64,000 nucleotides of DNA, taken from assembly GCF_002563895.1 (NCBI RefSeq), contig NZ_PDJB01000001.1, positions 3,455,501 through 3,519,500 on the forward strand. Direction: 5' to 3'. This DNA comes from Pseudomonas lurida. GTDB taxonomy: Bacteria; Pseudomonadota; Gammaproteobacteria; Pseudomonadales; Pseudomonadaceae. The notes under the pieces are model-generated. The model did no database searches, was not told the origin of the DNA, and worked only from the letters and a program-made list of their open reading frames with translations. Each line of letters begins with the position of its first letter. The first letter of the stretch is position 1. A program made the translations under genes and the position numbers. Below, piece after piece: positions 26,350-34,937 of this stretch.

Positions 26350-26979
26350 TCAGCGCTGAACCGGGATGCGAATGTCACCGCCGCGGCACTGGGTCTTCAC
26401 GCTCTTGGGGCAACCGGCAAAGCGCAGTTCCTTGCTCAGGCACACCCGCACTTCGGACAGCACCTTGCCCTTGCAGATTACCGCCACGCTGTGGTCGCCC
26501 ATGGCAGGGTTGCTCTGGCGGAACAGCCGTTCTATGTCCCGTGCCTCAAGGTAATTGGGCACATTGAATGGCTGCAGTTGCTGCGGGATTTGCACCGTGG
26601 CCAGCGCCGCATCGGTTGCTTGCAGGTAACGCGTGGCACCCAGGCCACTGCACGTACCGTGCTTGGCCCATTCATGCCTGAGCAATGCCTGTGTGGGAAA
26701 CATTAGCGCGCCCTTGGCCATGTCGTCGGCCGACAGCCGCGATTGCGGGTCGCACGACGCTGGCCACCCACCCCGTGCGTACTGCGGCCAAAGCCCATGC
26801 AGCACGAACCCGTAGCCTTTGCCCGTGCACTGTTCGTTAGCCGGGTGCGTCATGCAGAACGTCGGTGACCACGACAACGACAGCACATAAAAGTCAAAAT
26901 CCCCCGCCGGCCGCTGCTCCCGTGGTGCCGCGATTGCACTTGTGGCGACAGCCAGCCACAACATCATCCAGTACTTCAT
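26350..26979 (-). CDS. Ribonuclease T2 family protein (RNase I-like)
   Basis: Secreted or periplasmic non-specific ribonuclease of 209 residues. The signal peptide MKYWMMLWLAVATSAIA is followed by the two catalytic segments of the T2 family: CAS I in FVLHGLWPQYARGG, and CAS II in LRHEWAKHGTCSG. The catalytic histidines and the Glu are all present. Cysteines are paired as in the family. The ATG at 26979 was used; a TTG at 26994 is in frame. Periplasmic RNase I degrades RNA entering or leaking from the cell. No operon partner. Confidence 0.93.
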   Translation of the reverse strand: MKYWMMLWLAVATSAIAAPREQRPAGDFDFYVLSLSWSPTFCMTHPANEQCTGKGYGFVLHGLWPQYARGGWPASCDPQSRLSADDMAKGALMFPTQALLRHEWAKHGTCSGLGATRYLQATDAALATVQIPQQLQPFNVPNYLEARDIERLFRQSNPAMGDHSVAVICKGKVLSEVRVCLSKELRFAGCPKSVKTQCRGGDIRIPVQR

Positions 26980-27021
26980 CCCTGTGTTCCCCAAGAAAAA
27001 TGAACGGCCAGCCTATCGCGC

Positions 27022-28002
27022 CTACCCCGGGTGATGAGGGTTACGTTGTAGCACCTTGTCGAGGATCAGATCGGTCTTCAACGCTTCGATCGCCTGCGAG
27101 GGGTGTTCGGCTTCCCCGCGAATATGGGCATTCATCGCCAGCACGTGGTGCCACTGGATATGCGCGTGGCAAGGCACGTCCAGCACCTCGTCCACTTCAC
27201 CCTCGAGGCGCAGCGGTTGGTCTTCAAACACCGCAAAGGTAATGCGCCCCTTGCTGCCGATCAGCTCGACCTTGTCTTCGCGACGGTCGGCGACAAAGTT
27301 CCAGCACCCCATGCCCAGTGCGCCGGACGCGAACGTCCAGCAGGCGGTCACTGCATCCTCGGCGGCGTAGCGCCCGGCCTGCCGTGCGGTAAAGCCCGAA
27401 ACCTCGACGATATCCCCGGCCAGGTACTGGAACAGGTCGAACCCATGGCTTGCCAGGTCGGCAAAGTAACCACCACCGGCGATGAGCGGGTCGGTGCGCC
27501 AATTGGCGGCGCTGGCATCGTCGGCGCCGGGGGGCTTGCACAGGGTCCAGGTCAGGTGGCGCAATTGGCCAATGCGCCCGTCCAGCAGCCACTGGCGCAC
27601 CTGCTGAAAACGCGGCAGCGAGCGGCGGTAATACGAGACAAACAGATGCAAACCGGCGCGTTCGAAGGTGCGTTGCATCAATGCGCTTTGCTCGGCATTC
27701 AACGCCATCGGCTTTTCCACACAGCAATGCTTGCCCGCGGCGGCCACCATCAGGCTGTATTCGAGGTGGCTGTCGGGTGGGGTGGCGATGTACACCGCGT
27801 CCACTTCGGGATCGTCGATCAGGGCCTGGGCGTCGGTATAGAAGCGCGCAATGCCATGGCGTGTCGCATAATCGCGCACCGCTTCTTCACGGCGCCCCAT
27901 TACCGCCACCAGCGCCGAACCTGGCGCTTTGTAGAAAGCGGGTCCACTCTTTAACTCAGTGACACTGCCACAGCCGATCATGCCCCAGCGTACGGTGCTC
28001 AT
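27022..28002 (-). CDS. Gfo/Idh/MocA family oxidoreductase
   Basis: NAD(P)-dependent dehydrogenase of 326 residues. The Rossmann motif is WGMIGCGSVTELKSGPAF (~5-22). VDAVYIATPPDSHLEYSLMVAAAGKHCCVEKPMALN contains the EKP motif, whose Lys is catalytic. The C-terminal alpha/beta domain (~125-320) binds the substrate, usually a sugar, inositol or biliverdin-like compound; GGYFADLASHGFDLFQYL supplies the conserved His. The start at 28002 has GGAG upstream. It is divergent from the NUDIX gene, with no catabolic operon around it to name the sugar. Confidence 0.9.
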   Translation of the reverse strand: MSTVRWGMIGCGSVTELKSGPAFYKAPGSALVAVMGRREEAVRDYATRHGIARFYTDAQALIDDPEVDAVYIATPPDSHLEYSLMVAAAGKHCCVEKPMALNAEQSALMQRTFERAGLHLFVSYYRRSLPRFQQVRQWLLDGRIGQLRHLTWTLCKPPGADDASAANWRTDPLIAGGGYFADLASHGFDLFQYLAGDIVEVSGFTARQAGRYAAEDAVTACWTFASGALGMGCWNFVADRREDKVELIGSKGRITFAVFEDQPLRLEGEVDEVLDVPCHAHIQWHHVLAMNAHIRGEAEHPSQAIEALKTDLILDKVLQRNPHHPG

Positions 28003-28129
28003 CTGCTCTCCTCGTCCGTTTTGATCAATGGGGCAGTATCCACATCCCCACACGTCAGCGCCATAACCACTTAGCATGACAATTGCATTACACTTTTATG
28101 ACATTCATCCCACTGCGGGGGCACAGACG

Positions 28130-28492
28130 ATGAAAATAAGAGCCACGGTCATTTGCGAACACGAGGGGCATATCCTCTTCGTGCGCAAGGCCAGATCGAA
28201 ATGGGCGTTGCCGGGGGGCAAGGTCGAACGCAACGAGCGCCCGGTCGGTGCAGCGGAACGCGAGCTGGAAGAAGAAACCGGCTTGAACGTGGATGGCTTG
28301 CTGTACTTGCAGGAACTGAAGGCTCGCGACACCGTTCACCACGTGTTCGAAGCGTCAGTGGTGAACATTGCCGATGCAAAACCGTGCAATGAAATAATCG
28401 ATTGCCAGTGGCACCCTTATGGCGCCATGGATGAACTGGACACTACCGACGCCACCCGACACATCGTCAAATCCTTCCTACGTCGCCTGTAG
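28130..28492 (+). CDS. NUDIX hydrolase
   Basis: Small pyrophosphohydrolase of 120 residues that cleaves nucleoside diphosphate-X compounds with Mg2+. The Nudix box is complete: GGKVERNERPVGAAEREL continuing into EEETGL, with the REx2EE core. There is no extra domain that would name the substrate. The ATG at 28130 (MKIRATVICEHEG) was chosen because the fold starts there. Confidence 0.9.
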   Translation: MKIRATVICEHEGHILFVRKARSKWALPGGKVERNERPVGAAERELEEETGLNVDGLLYLQELKARDTVHHVFEASVVNIADAKPCNEIIDCQWHPYGAMDELDTTDATRHIVKSFLRRL

Positions 28493-28599
28493 CTCGGCAC
28501 CCTGCCCGCTGGCCACCAGGCCTCGCCTCACCAAGCCATTCTCTTTCTGCCGTTCGACAAAGGATCTGACGAACGCGGCAGCGGCTGTCGTGGCCGGGC

Positions 28600-31236
28600 C
28601 TAAGCGCCTGGCTGCAGTAACAACGCCACCAACGCGCTCCATCCCGTCTGATGGGACGCGCCCAGTCCGCGCCCGGTTTCCCCGTGGAAGTACTCGTGGA
28701 ACAGCACCAGGTCGCGGCTGGACGGGTCCGCCTCCAGCTGTGCGTACCCCGCCATCGACGGCCGTGAGCCGTTCTCATCGCGCAGGAACAACCGCGTCAG
28801 GCGCTGGCTGAGGCTGTCGGCGACTTCCGCCAGGGAGGACAAGTAACCACTGCCGGTCGGGTACTCCACCGAGAAGTTGTCCGCGTAGTAGCGGTGAAAT
28901 TCCCGTAACGACTCGATCAGCATGTAGTTGACCGGCATCCACAATGGCCCGCGCCAATTGGAGTTACCGCCATACAGCCGCGAATCGGACTCGCCGGGCT
29001 GGTAGCGTGCACTGAGGGTGTTGCCGTTCATCTTCAATGCAAGCGGCTGCTCGGCGAACGCCTTGGACAAGGAGCGCACGCCAAACGTCGAGAGGAACTC
29101 ATGGTCATCGAGCATGCGCCGCAGCAGGTCCTTGGTGCGTTCACCGCGCAGCAGCGCCAGCAACAGGCGGTTGCCCTGCCCTGGCTCATTCCAGCGCGAG
29201 ACCAGTTTGGCCAGGTCGGGCCGGTGCTTCATGAACCCCAGCAAGCGCTCGCGCAAACCTTCCAGGCCTTCATGCTCACGTTGCTCCAGCACCAGCACGG
29301 CAAACAGCGGCATCAACCCCACGATCGAACGCAGGCGCACCGGCTCGTTCTCGCCGTCAGGTCGGTGCAGCACATCGTAGAAGAACAGGTCCTGCTCATC
29401 CCACAGGCCTTCGGCACTGTCGTCGACGCGGTTGATGGCGCCGGCGATATACAGGAAATGCTCGAAGAACTTCACGGCGATGTCGACATACACCCCGTTG
29501 CGTTTAGCCAGCTCCAGGCCGATACGCATCAAGTCCAGCGCATAGGCGGCCACCCATGCCGTACCGTCGGCCTGGTCCAGCTGGTAACCCGGCGGCAGCC
29601 CGGCCGAGCGGTCGAACAACGCGATATTGTCCAACCCCAGGAAACCACCCTGGAACAGGTTGCGCCCCTCAGCGTCCTTGCGGTTGACCCACCAGGAAAA
29701 ATTCAGCAGCAGCTTGTGGAATATCCGCTCGAGGAAATCCATATCGCCTACGCCGTTCAACGCCTTGTCCTGCTGGTACACCCGCCAGCTGGCCCAGGCA
29801 TGTACCGGCGGGTTGGCGTCGTCGAAGCGCCATTCATAGGCCGGCAACTGCCCATTGGGGTGCATGAAGCGGTCTTTCACCAACAGCAGCAGTTGCTGCT
29901 TGGCATACCCCGGGTCGATCAGCGCCATGGCCACCGCCTGGAAGCCCTGGTCCCACGACGCATACCACGGGTATTCCCAGGTGTCGGGCATGGAGAGGAT
30001 GTCGAAATTCGACAGGTGCCGCCAATGGGTATTGCGGATATGCAGGCGCTCGATCGGCGGTGCGGGTTGCGCCGGGTCGCCGTCGAGCCATTGGTTGACG
30101 TCGAAATAGTAAAGCTGCTTGGACCACAGCAACCCGGCCAATGCCTGGCGTTGCACGTTGCGCGCATCCTCGTCGGTGATGCGCTGCTGCAAGGCGTCAT
30201 AGAACGCGTCGGCCTCCTGGCGCCGTTGCTCGAACAGCTTGCGGGCGTTGACGTGCGGTGCGTCAACGGGTGCAAAGCGCAGGTAGAGGGTTTTGCTTTC
30301 CTGGCCTCCCAGTTCGAGGATGAAACGCGCCGCCACTTTGGTGCCGCTGTCGCGGCGAATCGCCGATTGGACACCCGCGACCACGTAATCATTGATCCCG
30401 TCCTTGAACGGCCCCGGCGCAGGCTGCCCATCCAGCCGGGTAACGTTGGTCTCGTTCTCGCAGAACAACCAGTCCACCCCGTCCTGGCCCCAGGCGCCAA
30501 GATGCCGATCGGGCAGCTCAGGGTGGCACGCCAGCACCTGCTCCCCGTCCATCTTCAACTGCGGCTTGTGCGCGTCAAAGGTCCAGCTCCAGTCATTGCG
30601 CGCCCACAGCTGGGGCATCACCTGCAAGCGCGTCGGCTGGTCCGAACGGTTATGCAGCGTGATACGCATGAAAATGTCGTCGGGTTGGTGCTTGGCGTAT
30701 TCGACGCTGACATCGCAGTAACGGTTGTCTTCAAATACGCCGGTGTCGAGGATCTCGTACTCGGCATCCTCCAGGCCACGGCGGGCGTTTTCGCTGATCA
30801 AGTCGTCATAGGGAAAGGCGGCATGCGGGTATTTGTAGAGCATGCGCATATAGGCATGGCTCGGTACGCCGTCGACGAAAAAGTACAGTTCCTTGACGTC
30901 TTCACCGTGGTTGCCCTCGGCGTTATTGAGGCCGAACAAGCGCTCCTTGATGATCGCATCGCGCTCGTTCCACAGGGCCAGGCCCAGGCACCAGCGTTGC
31001 GCCTTGTCGCTGAAACCGGCCAGGCCATCCTCGCCCCAACGGTAGGCGCGGCTGCGGGCATGTTCATGGGGGAAGTAAGTCCAGGCATCGCCATCGGCGC
31101 TGTAGTCTTCGCGCACCGTGCCCCACTGGCGTTCGCTTAAATAGGGGCCCCACTCGCGCCATCGCTCGGCCTCCTGCGTCGCCAGGCGTTGGCCTTCGGT
31201 TGTAGCCAGTATTCGGGTGTCGGGGGTGGCCGTCAT
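28600..31236 (-). CDS. GH63-like glucosidase (MGH1-type)
   Basis: Cytosolic glycoside hydrolase of 878 residues. The (alpha/alpha)6 toroid is suggested by repeated W-rich helices: YPWYASWDQGFQAVAMALID, with the catalytic Asp in the W-D-x-G motif, then GWRGPLWMPVNYMLIESL-type and HQTGWSALVALLLQ at the C-terminus. This matches the mannosyl-oligosaccharide glucosidase / mannosylglycerate-hydrolase-like group that is common but little studied in Pseudomonas. The ATG at 31236 has GGAGG six bases upstream. There is no signal peptide. It stands alone, so its natural sugar is unknown. Confidence 0.85.
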   Translation of the reverse strand: MTATPDTRILATTEGQRLATQEAERWREWGPYLSERQWGTVREDYSADGDAWTYFPHEHARSRAYRWGEDGLAGFSDKAQRWCLGLALWNERDAIIKERLFGLNNAEGNHGEDVKELYFFVDGVPSHAYMRMLYKYPHAAFPYDDLISENARRGLEDAEYEILDTGVFEDNRYCDVSVEYAKHQPDDIFMRITLHNRSDQPTRLQVMPQLWARNDWSWTFDAHKPQLKMDGEQVLACHPELPDRHLGAWGQDGVDWLFCENETNVTRLDGQPAPGPFKDGINDYVVAGVQSAIRRDSGTKVAARFILELGGQESKTLYLRFAPVDAPHVNARKLFEQRRQEADAFYDALQQRITDEDARNVQRQALAGLLWSKQLYYFDVNQWLDGDPAQPAPPIERLHIRNTHWRHLSNFDILSMPDTWEYPWYASWDQGFQAVAMALIDPGYAKQQLLLLVKDRFMHPNGQLPAYEWRFDDANPPVHAWASWRVYQQDKALNGVGDMDFLERIFHKLLLNFSWWVNRKDAEGRNLFQGGFLGLDNIALFDRSAGLPPGYQLDQADGTAWVAAYALDLMRIGLELAKRNGVYVDIAVKFFEHFLYIAGAINRVDDSAEGLWDEQDLFFYDVLHRPDGENEPVRLRSIVGLMPLFAVLVLEQREHEGLEGLRERLLGFMKHRPDLAKLVSRWNEPGQGNRLLLALLRGERTKDLLRRMLDDHEFLSTFGVRSLSKAFAEQPLALKMNGNTLSARYQPGESDSRLYGGNSNWRGPLWMPVNYMLIESLREFHRYYADNFSVEYPTGSGYLSSLAEVADSLSQRLTRLFLRDENGSRPSMAGYAQLEADPSSRDLVLFHEYFHGETGRGLGASHQTGWSALVALLLQPGA

Positions 31237-31305
31237 TGGGTCCTCCATCGCCTACCAAGTGAGAGGCAGTGTAGAGCCCAATGACGTCCGGGTGCACATG
31301 AAGAC

Positions 31306-32715
31306 TTAGAAGATCGCGTAGGTGTAGTTGAAGATCAGGCGCGTTTGGTCCTGGTCGGCGGTGCCGGTGTTTTTACCGTGATAGGTACCGGTCCGCAACG
31401 TGGTTCCGAAACCTTTCAGAGGCCCTGCCTGCACCACGTAGTCCAGGCGGAAGTCAGCTTCGTTTTCCTTCTGGTCAGGACCGCCGGCGACCTTCGACTT
31501 GATGTCCGAGCCGTCCAGATAAGCCACGGACGCCTTCAAGCCAGGCACATAGGCCTTGAAGTCATACGAGTACTGGCCAAAGTTGACCTGCTCGCCCGCG
31601 CGGGAGAACTGGCCGACCACGGCGTCGGTAAACAGGTAGAAGTCGCTGCCGCCGGCACCTTGTGCGTGCGGGTCGGCCAGGCTGCCCTGGTTGACCCACA
31701 CAAACCCGCCATCATCACCGACGCCAATGTGGCCGAGCATCAGGCTGCTGCCACCCAACTGGTAGGTGAAGGCCGCACTGTAGGTTTTGTTATCCACTTC
31801 GTTGGCGTGCTTGGCGTAGCCGCCGTTGTTGTTGAACTGGTAGCCGCTCTCGCCGTTCTTGCCGTCGCTGGTGCTGTCGAAGTAGCGCAGGTCAGTCTTG
31901 AACGACTGGTCGTTGCCCAGCGGCAGTACGTGGACCAGGCCGACGTAGTTCTGTTTGTAGAAGTCCTGCAGTTGCGCGTAGTAGTACTGCAACGTCAGGT
32001 TTTTCGCGACCACGTTGTCGGAAGAGCCAAACGGTTTGTAGTCCACCCCACCGAACTTGAAGCTGTCGCTGTCGCGGGTACCGCCTGCCACACTCAAGCC
32101 TGTGGCGTTGCTCGAGGCCCGACCTTCGGCGCGGTTCAGCTCACCACCGGTGAAGGTGACATTGGGAATGTCGTTGGAGGTGAGGATGCCGCCGTCAAAG
32201 GTCTGCGGTGCCACGCGGCTGTCGTTGGAGACCAGGATCGGCAACACCGGCGCCAGGCCACCACCGACGTGCAACTCGGTCTGGGAAATGCGGAACTTCA
32301 CATTGCCCGCCGCGCGACCGAAGGAATCGGCAGGCTCGGTGCCGTTGTTCTTGGTCGGGAAGAAGCTGTTGCCGTTACCCGACAGGCCTGCGCCAGCAGT
32401 GTGGCCATCGCCGCCGTCCAGGCGCAGCGCGCCGAAGGCCATGACATCAAAACCGAGCCCAACGGTGCCTTGGGTGAAACCGGATTTATAGTCAAAACGC
32501 AGCGCGGTGGCGGCTTCGCGCAGGTCGTTGTTAGTTCCCGAGCGGTTATCCGCGCTGTAGTACATGGTCCGCGAACTGACGGACGCATGGCTGTCCTCAA
32601 GGAAACCGCTGTGACCATTGCCCGTGCCCAGGGAACCGAGCCCGAAATCATCAGCGTAGGCGTGTTGTGCAAGAACGGCGGCGGTGATCGACAACGCCAG
32701 TGTAGAAATTTTCAT
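31306..32715 (-). CDS. OprD-family outer-membrane porin (second copy)
   Basis: Outer-membrane channel of 469 residues with signal peptide MKISTLALSITAAVLAQHAYA. OprD hallmarks: FLEDSHASVSSRTMYYSADNR, ALRFDYKSGFTQGTVGLGFDVM, LVSNDSRVAPQTFDGG, DFRLDYVVQAGPLKGFG, and a C-terminal LIFNYTYAIF beta-signal. Compared with the porin at 9469-10788, the spacing of these segments is the same but identity is modest, so they are paralogues and not a recent duplication. Regulation and substrate are not evident; the gene is divergent from hglS across 289 bases. Confidence 0.93.
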   Translation of the reverse strand: MKISTLALSITAAVLAQHAYADDFGLGSLGTGNGHSGFLEDSHASVSSRTMYYSADNRSGTNNDLREAATALRFDYKSGFTQGTVGLGFDVMAFGALRLDGGDGHTAGAGLSGNGNSFFPTKNNGTEPADSFGRAAGNVKFRISQTELHVGGGLAPVLPILVSNDSRVAPQTFDGGILTSNDIPNVTFTGGELNRAEGRASSNATGLSVAGGTRDSDSFKFGGVDYKPFGSSDNVVAKNLTLQYYYAQLQDFYKQNYVGLVHVLPLGNDQSFKTDLRYFDSTSDGKNGESGYQFNNNGGYAKHANEVDNKTYSAAFTYQLGGSSLMLGHIGVGDDGGFVWVNQGSLADPHAQGAGGSDFYLFTDAVVGQFSRAGEQVNFGQYSYDFKAYVPGLKASVAYLDGSDIKSKVAGGPDQKENEADFRLDYVVQAGPLKGFGTTLRTGTYHGKNTGTADQDQTRLIFNYTYAIF

Positions 32716-33004
32716 TAATGACGGCCCCTAAACATTTTTTTATGTGCGTGGTGTGCATAACGGCGTTTTCATCCTTGCAAACGTGACGATTCTTTCATGC
32801 CGACCGGGGCGGACTCCGTGAAGAATTAGTTAGAAAACCTGCCGAAAAATGAAATTTCTCGCCTTTTGATTTTTGTCATATTCACGTCATTTCATTCATT
32901 TGCAGAATGAAGTCCTGAAGAATCTTCGTTTGCCAGCCGGCCTGCAGCTCAACAGAATCCAGGCAAAGGCCACTTCCATCGCCATTGCCATCAGGAATTT
33001 TTCT

Positions 33005-34381
33005 ATGCCCAACACCGCACATGTCAGCCCCGACGAGATCCGCAAGGGCTTTTCCAAGGCCATGTCCGACATGTACCGAGATGAAGTTCCCCTGTATGGC
33101 GCGCTGATGGAGCTGGTGGCCGAGACCAATGCCCACGTACTCGACACCCAACCGCGCCTGGCGCGACAGCTGCAACGGACCGGCGAAATCGAGCGCCTGG
33201 ACATGGAGCGCCATGGTGCGATACGCCTGGGCACCGCCACGGAGCTGGCGACCATCCGCCGCCTGTTCGCGGTGATGGGCATGCAGCCGGTGGGCTATTA
33301 CGACTTGACCCCGGCCGGTGTGCCCGTGCACTCCACCGCCTTTCGCGCCGTGCACGAACAGGCGCTGCAAACCAGCCCGTTCCGGGTGTTTACTTCGTTA
33401 TTGCGCCTGGAGCTGATCGAGAACCCTGACCTGCGTACCTTTGCCGAATCCGCCCTGGCCAAGCGCTCGATCTTTACCCCTGGCGCCCTCGCACTGATCG
33501 AACAATCAGAACAGGACGGCGGCCTCGACGCTGGCGATGCCGATGAATTTATCCGCCAGGCCCTGGAAACCTTCCGCTGGCACCACACTGCCACCGTCAC
33601 CGGCGCGCAGTACCAACAGCTGAGCGACCAGCATCGCCTGATCGCCGATGTCGTCGCGTTCAGGGGCCCGCATATCAACCACCTGACCCCGCGCACGCTG
33701 GACATCGACCAAGTCCAGGCCGCCATGCCCGGCAAAGGCATCACCCCCAAGGCGGTGATCGAAGGTCCACCCCGCCGCCACTGCCCTATCCTGCTGCGCC
33801 AGACCAGCTTCAAGGCCCTCGACGAGCCCATCGCCTTCACCGATGCCCAGGGCAGCCACAGCGCGCGCTTTGGCGAAATCGAACAGCGCGGCGTGGCGCT
33901 AACGCCCAAAGGCCGCGCCCTGTACGACCAGTTGCTGAACGCCGCGCGCGACGCGCTGGGCGCTTTCCCCAATGAGGGCAACGCCGCACGTTATGTCGAA
34001 TTGATGGAGCAGCACTTCCAGGCCTTCCCGGACAGCCACGCACAAATGCGTGAACAGGGCCTGGCGTACTTCCGCTACTTCGCCACCGAACAAGGTTTGG
34101 CGGCGCGCGGCACTGCGGATCAACCGCGCACAGTGGAAGCATTGATCGCGGCGGGCCACATCGATGTGGAGCCCTTGGTGTATGAGGATTTTCTGCCGGT
34201 GAGTGCGGCGGGGATCTTCCAGTCGAACCTGGGGGACGCGGCGCAGAGTCACTACGCGGCGAATTCGAACCAGGCCGAATTCGAAAAGGCGCTGGGCCGT
34301 CAGACGATTGATGAATTGACGCTGTATGGCGAGACGCAGCAGCGCTCTATCGATGAATGCACCCGGACGCTGCTGGCATGA
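33005..34381 (+). CDS. hglS: 2-oxoadipate dioxygenase/decarboxylase (DUF1338, HglS)
   Basis: Fe(II)-dependent enzyme of 458 residues that turns 2-oxoadipate into D-2-hydroxyglutarate in D-lysine breakdown. Counting from the ATG at 33005, His70 and Arg74 fall in ERHGAIRLG and His226 in GPHINHLTP, the positions reported for metal and substrate binding in P. putida HglS. The third ligand is one of the glutamates in FGEIEQRG (291 or 293). The agreement supports this start over the in-frame codon at 32873. No other lysine genes lie beside it. The family is firm, and the specific reaction is inferred from these residues. Confidence 0.9.
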   Translation: MPNTAHVSPDEIRKGFSKAMSDMYRDEVPLYGALMELVAETNAHVLDTQPRLARQLQRTGEIERLDMERHGAIRLGTATELATIRRLFAVMGMQPVGYYDLTPAGVPVHSTAFRAVHEQALQTSPFRVFTSLLRLELIENPDLRTFAESALAKRSIFTPGALALIEQSEQDGGLDAGDADEFIRQALETFRWHHTATVTGAQYQQLSDQHRLIADVVAFRGPHINHLTPRTLDIDQVQAAMPGKGITPKAVIEGPPRRHCPILLRQTSFKALDEPIAFTDAQGSHSARFGEIEQRGVALTPKGRALYDQLLNAARDALGAFPNEGNAARYVELMEQHFQAFPDSHAQMREQGLAYFRYFATEQGLAARGTADQPRTVEALIAAGHIDVEPLVYEDFLPVSAAGIFQSNLGDAAQSHYAANSNQAEFEKALGRQTIDELTLYGETQQRSIDECTRTLLA

Positions 34382-34506
34382 AATGAAGTGTCCTCCCGGC
34401 TCACCAGCGCAATCCTTGCGCCGCAACAGTCCCCAGAGCCGGGTGGACTGTCGGCATGATAGGCAGTGAGAAGAATCCTGTCTTTCAGACAATTCTGAAC
34501 AAATAT

Positions 34507-34531
34507 GTCCGCGTCCTGTAGGAACGCGGAC
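34507..34531. terminator. Hairpin between hglS and ydcH-like gene
   Basis: GTCCGCGT and ACGCGGAC form a perfect eight-base-pair stem with a nine-base loop between convergent genes. No T-run follows, so it is a weak intrinsic terminator at best. Confidence 0.5.
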
Positions 34532-34537
34532 GGTGGC

Positions 34538-34762
34538 TTACCCCAACTTCGCCACAATGTCGTCTTTGATCAACAGCCGCTTTTTCTTCAGCTTCTCCAC
34601 ATCCTCGTCGCTGGCGCTTGCCGATTCCGCCTTCAGCACCTCCTTGTCAGCGTCGTCATATTGAGTGAGCAGCGAGTCCAGGCGTTTGTCATTTGCCCTG
34701 CGTTCGTGAACGACTTCCTTGCTCAACCCCAAGTCCTGATACAGGTCGTGTTTCACTGGCAT
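34538..34762 (-). CDS. YdcH/DUF465 family small protein
   Basis: Protein of 74 residues, almost wholly helical and highly charged, of the DUF465/YdcH family (function unknown). The family segments are KRLDSLLTQYDDADKEVLKAE and VEKLKKKRLLIKDDI. A two-helix coiled coil is likely. The start at 34762 is well supported by GGAGG five bases upstream. It is divergent from transketolase. Confidence 0.85.
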   Translation of the reverse strand: MPVKHDLYQDLGLSKEVVHERRANDKRLDSLLTQYDDADKEVLKAESASASDEDVEKLKKKRLLIKDDIVAKLG

Positions 34763-34937
34763 GGCGTACCTCCGCAAGTTGATCAATGGCTTACGCCCTA
34801 GAAGCTAGACCATTGCGAGGGGTCTTGTCATGTTCGGGGTCAATACAGCCCCGTTCGTCGCGGCGCAGGCGTTTGGATCAAACCTTTGCCGCGCCCTGCC
34901 CTCCACTCTAGATAGCCACCCGAGGGAGACCGGTTTC

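Noticed and set aside
29101..31140. 679-codon open frame on the plus strand opposite the GH63-like gene
   Set aside because: The protein has no domain, odd composition and no ribosome-binding site; the minus-strand gene explains the DNA.
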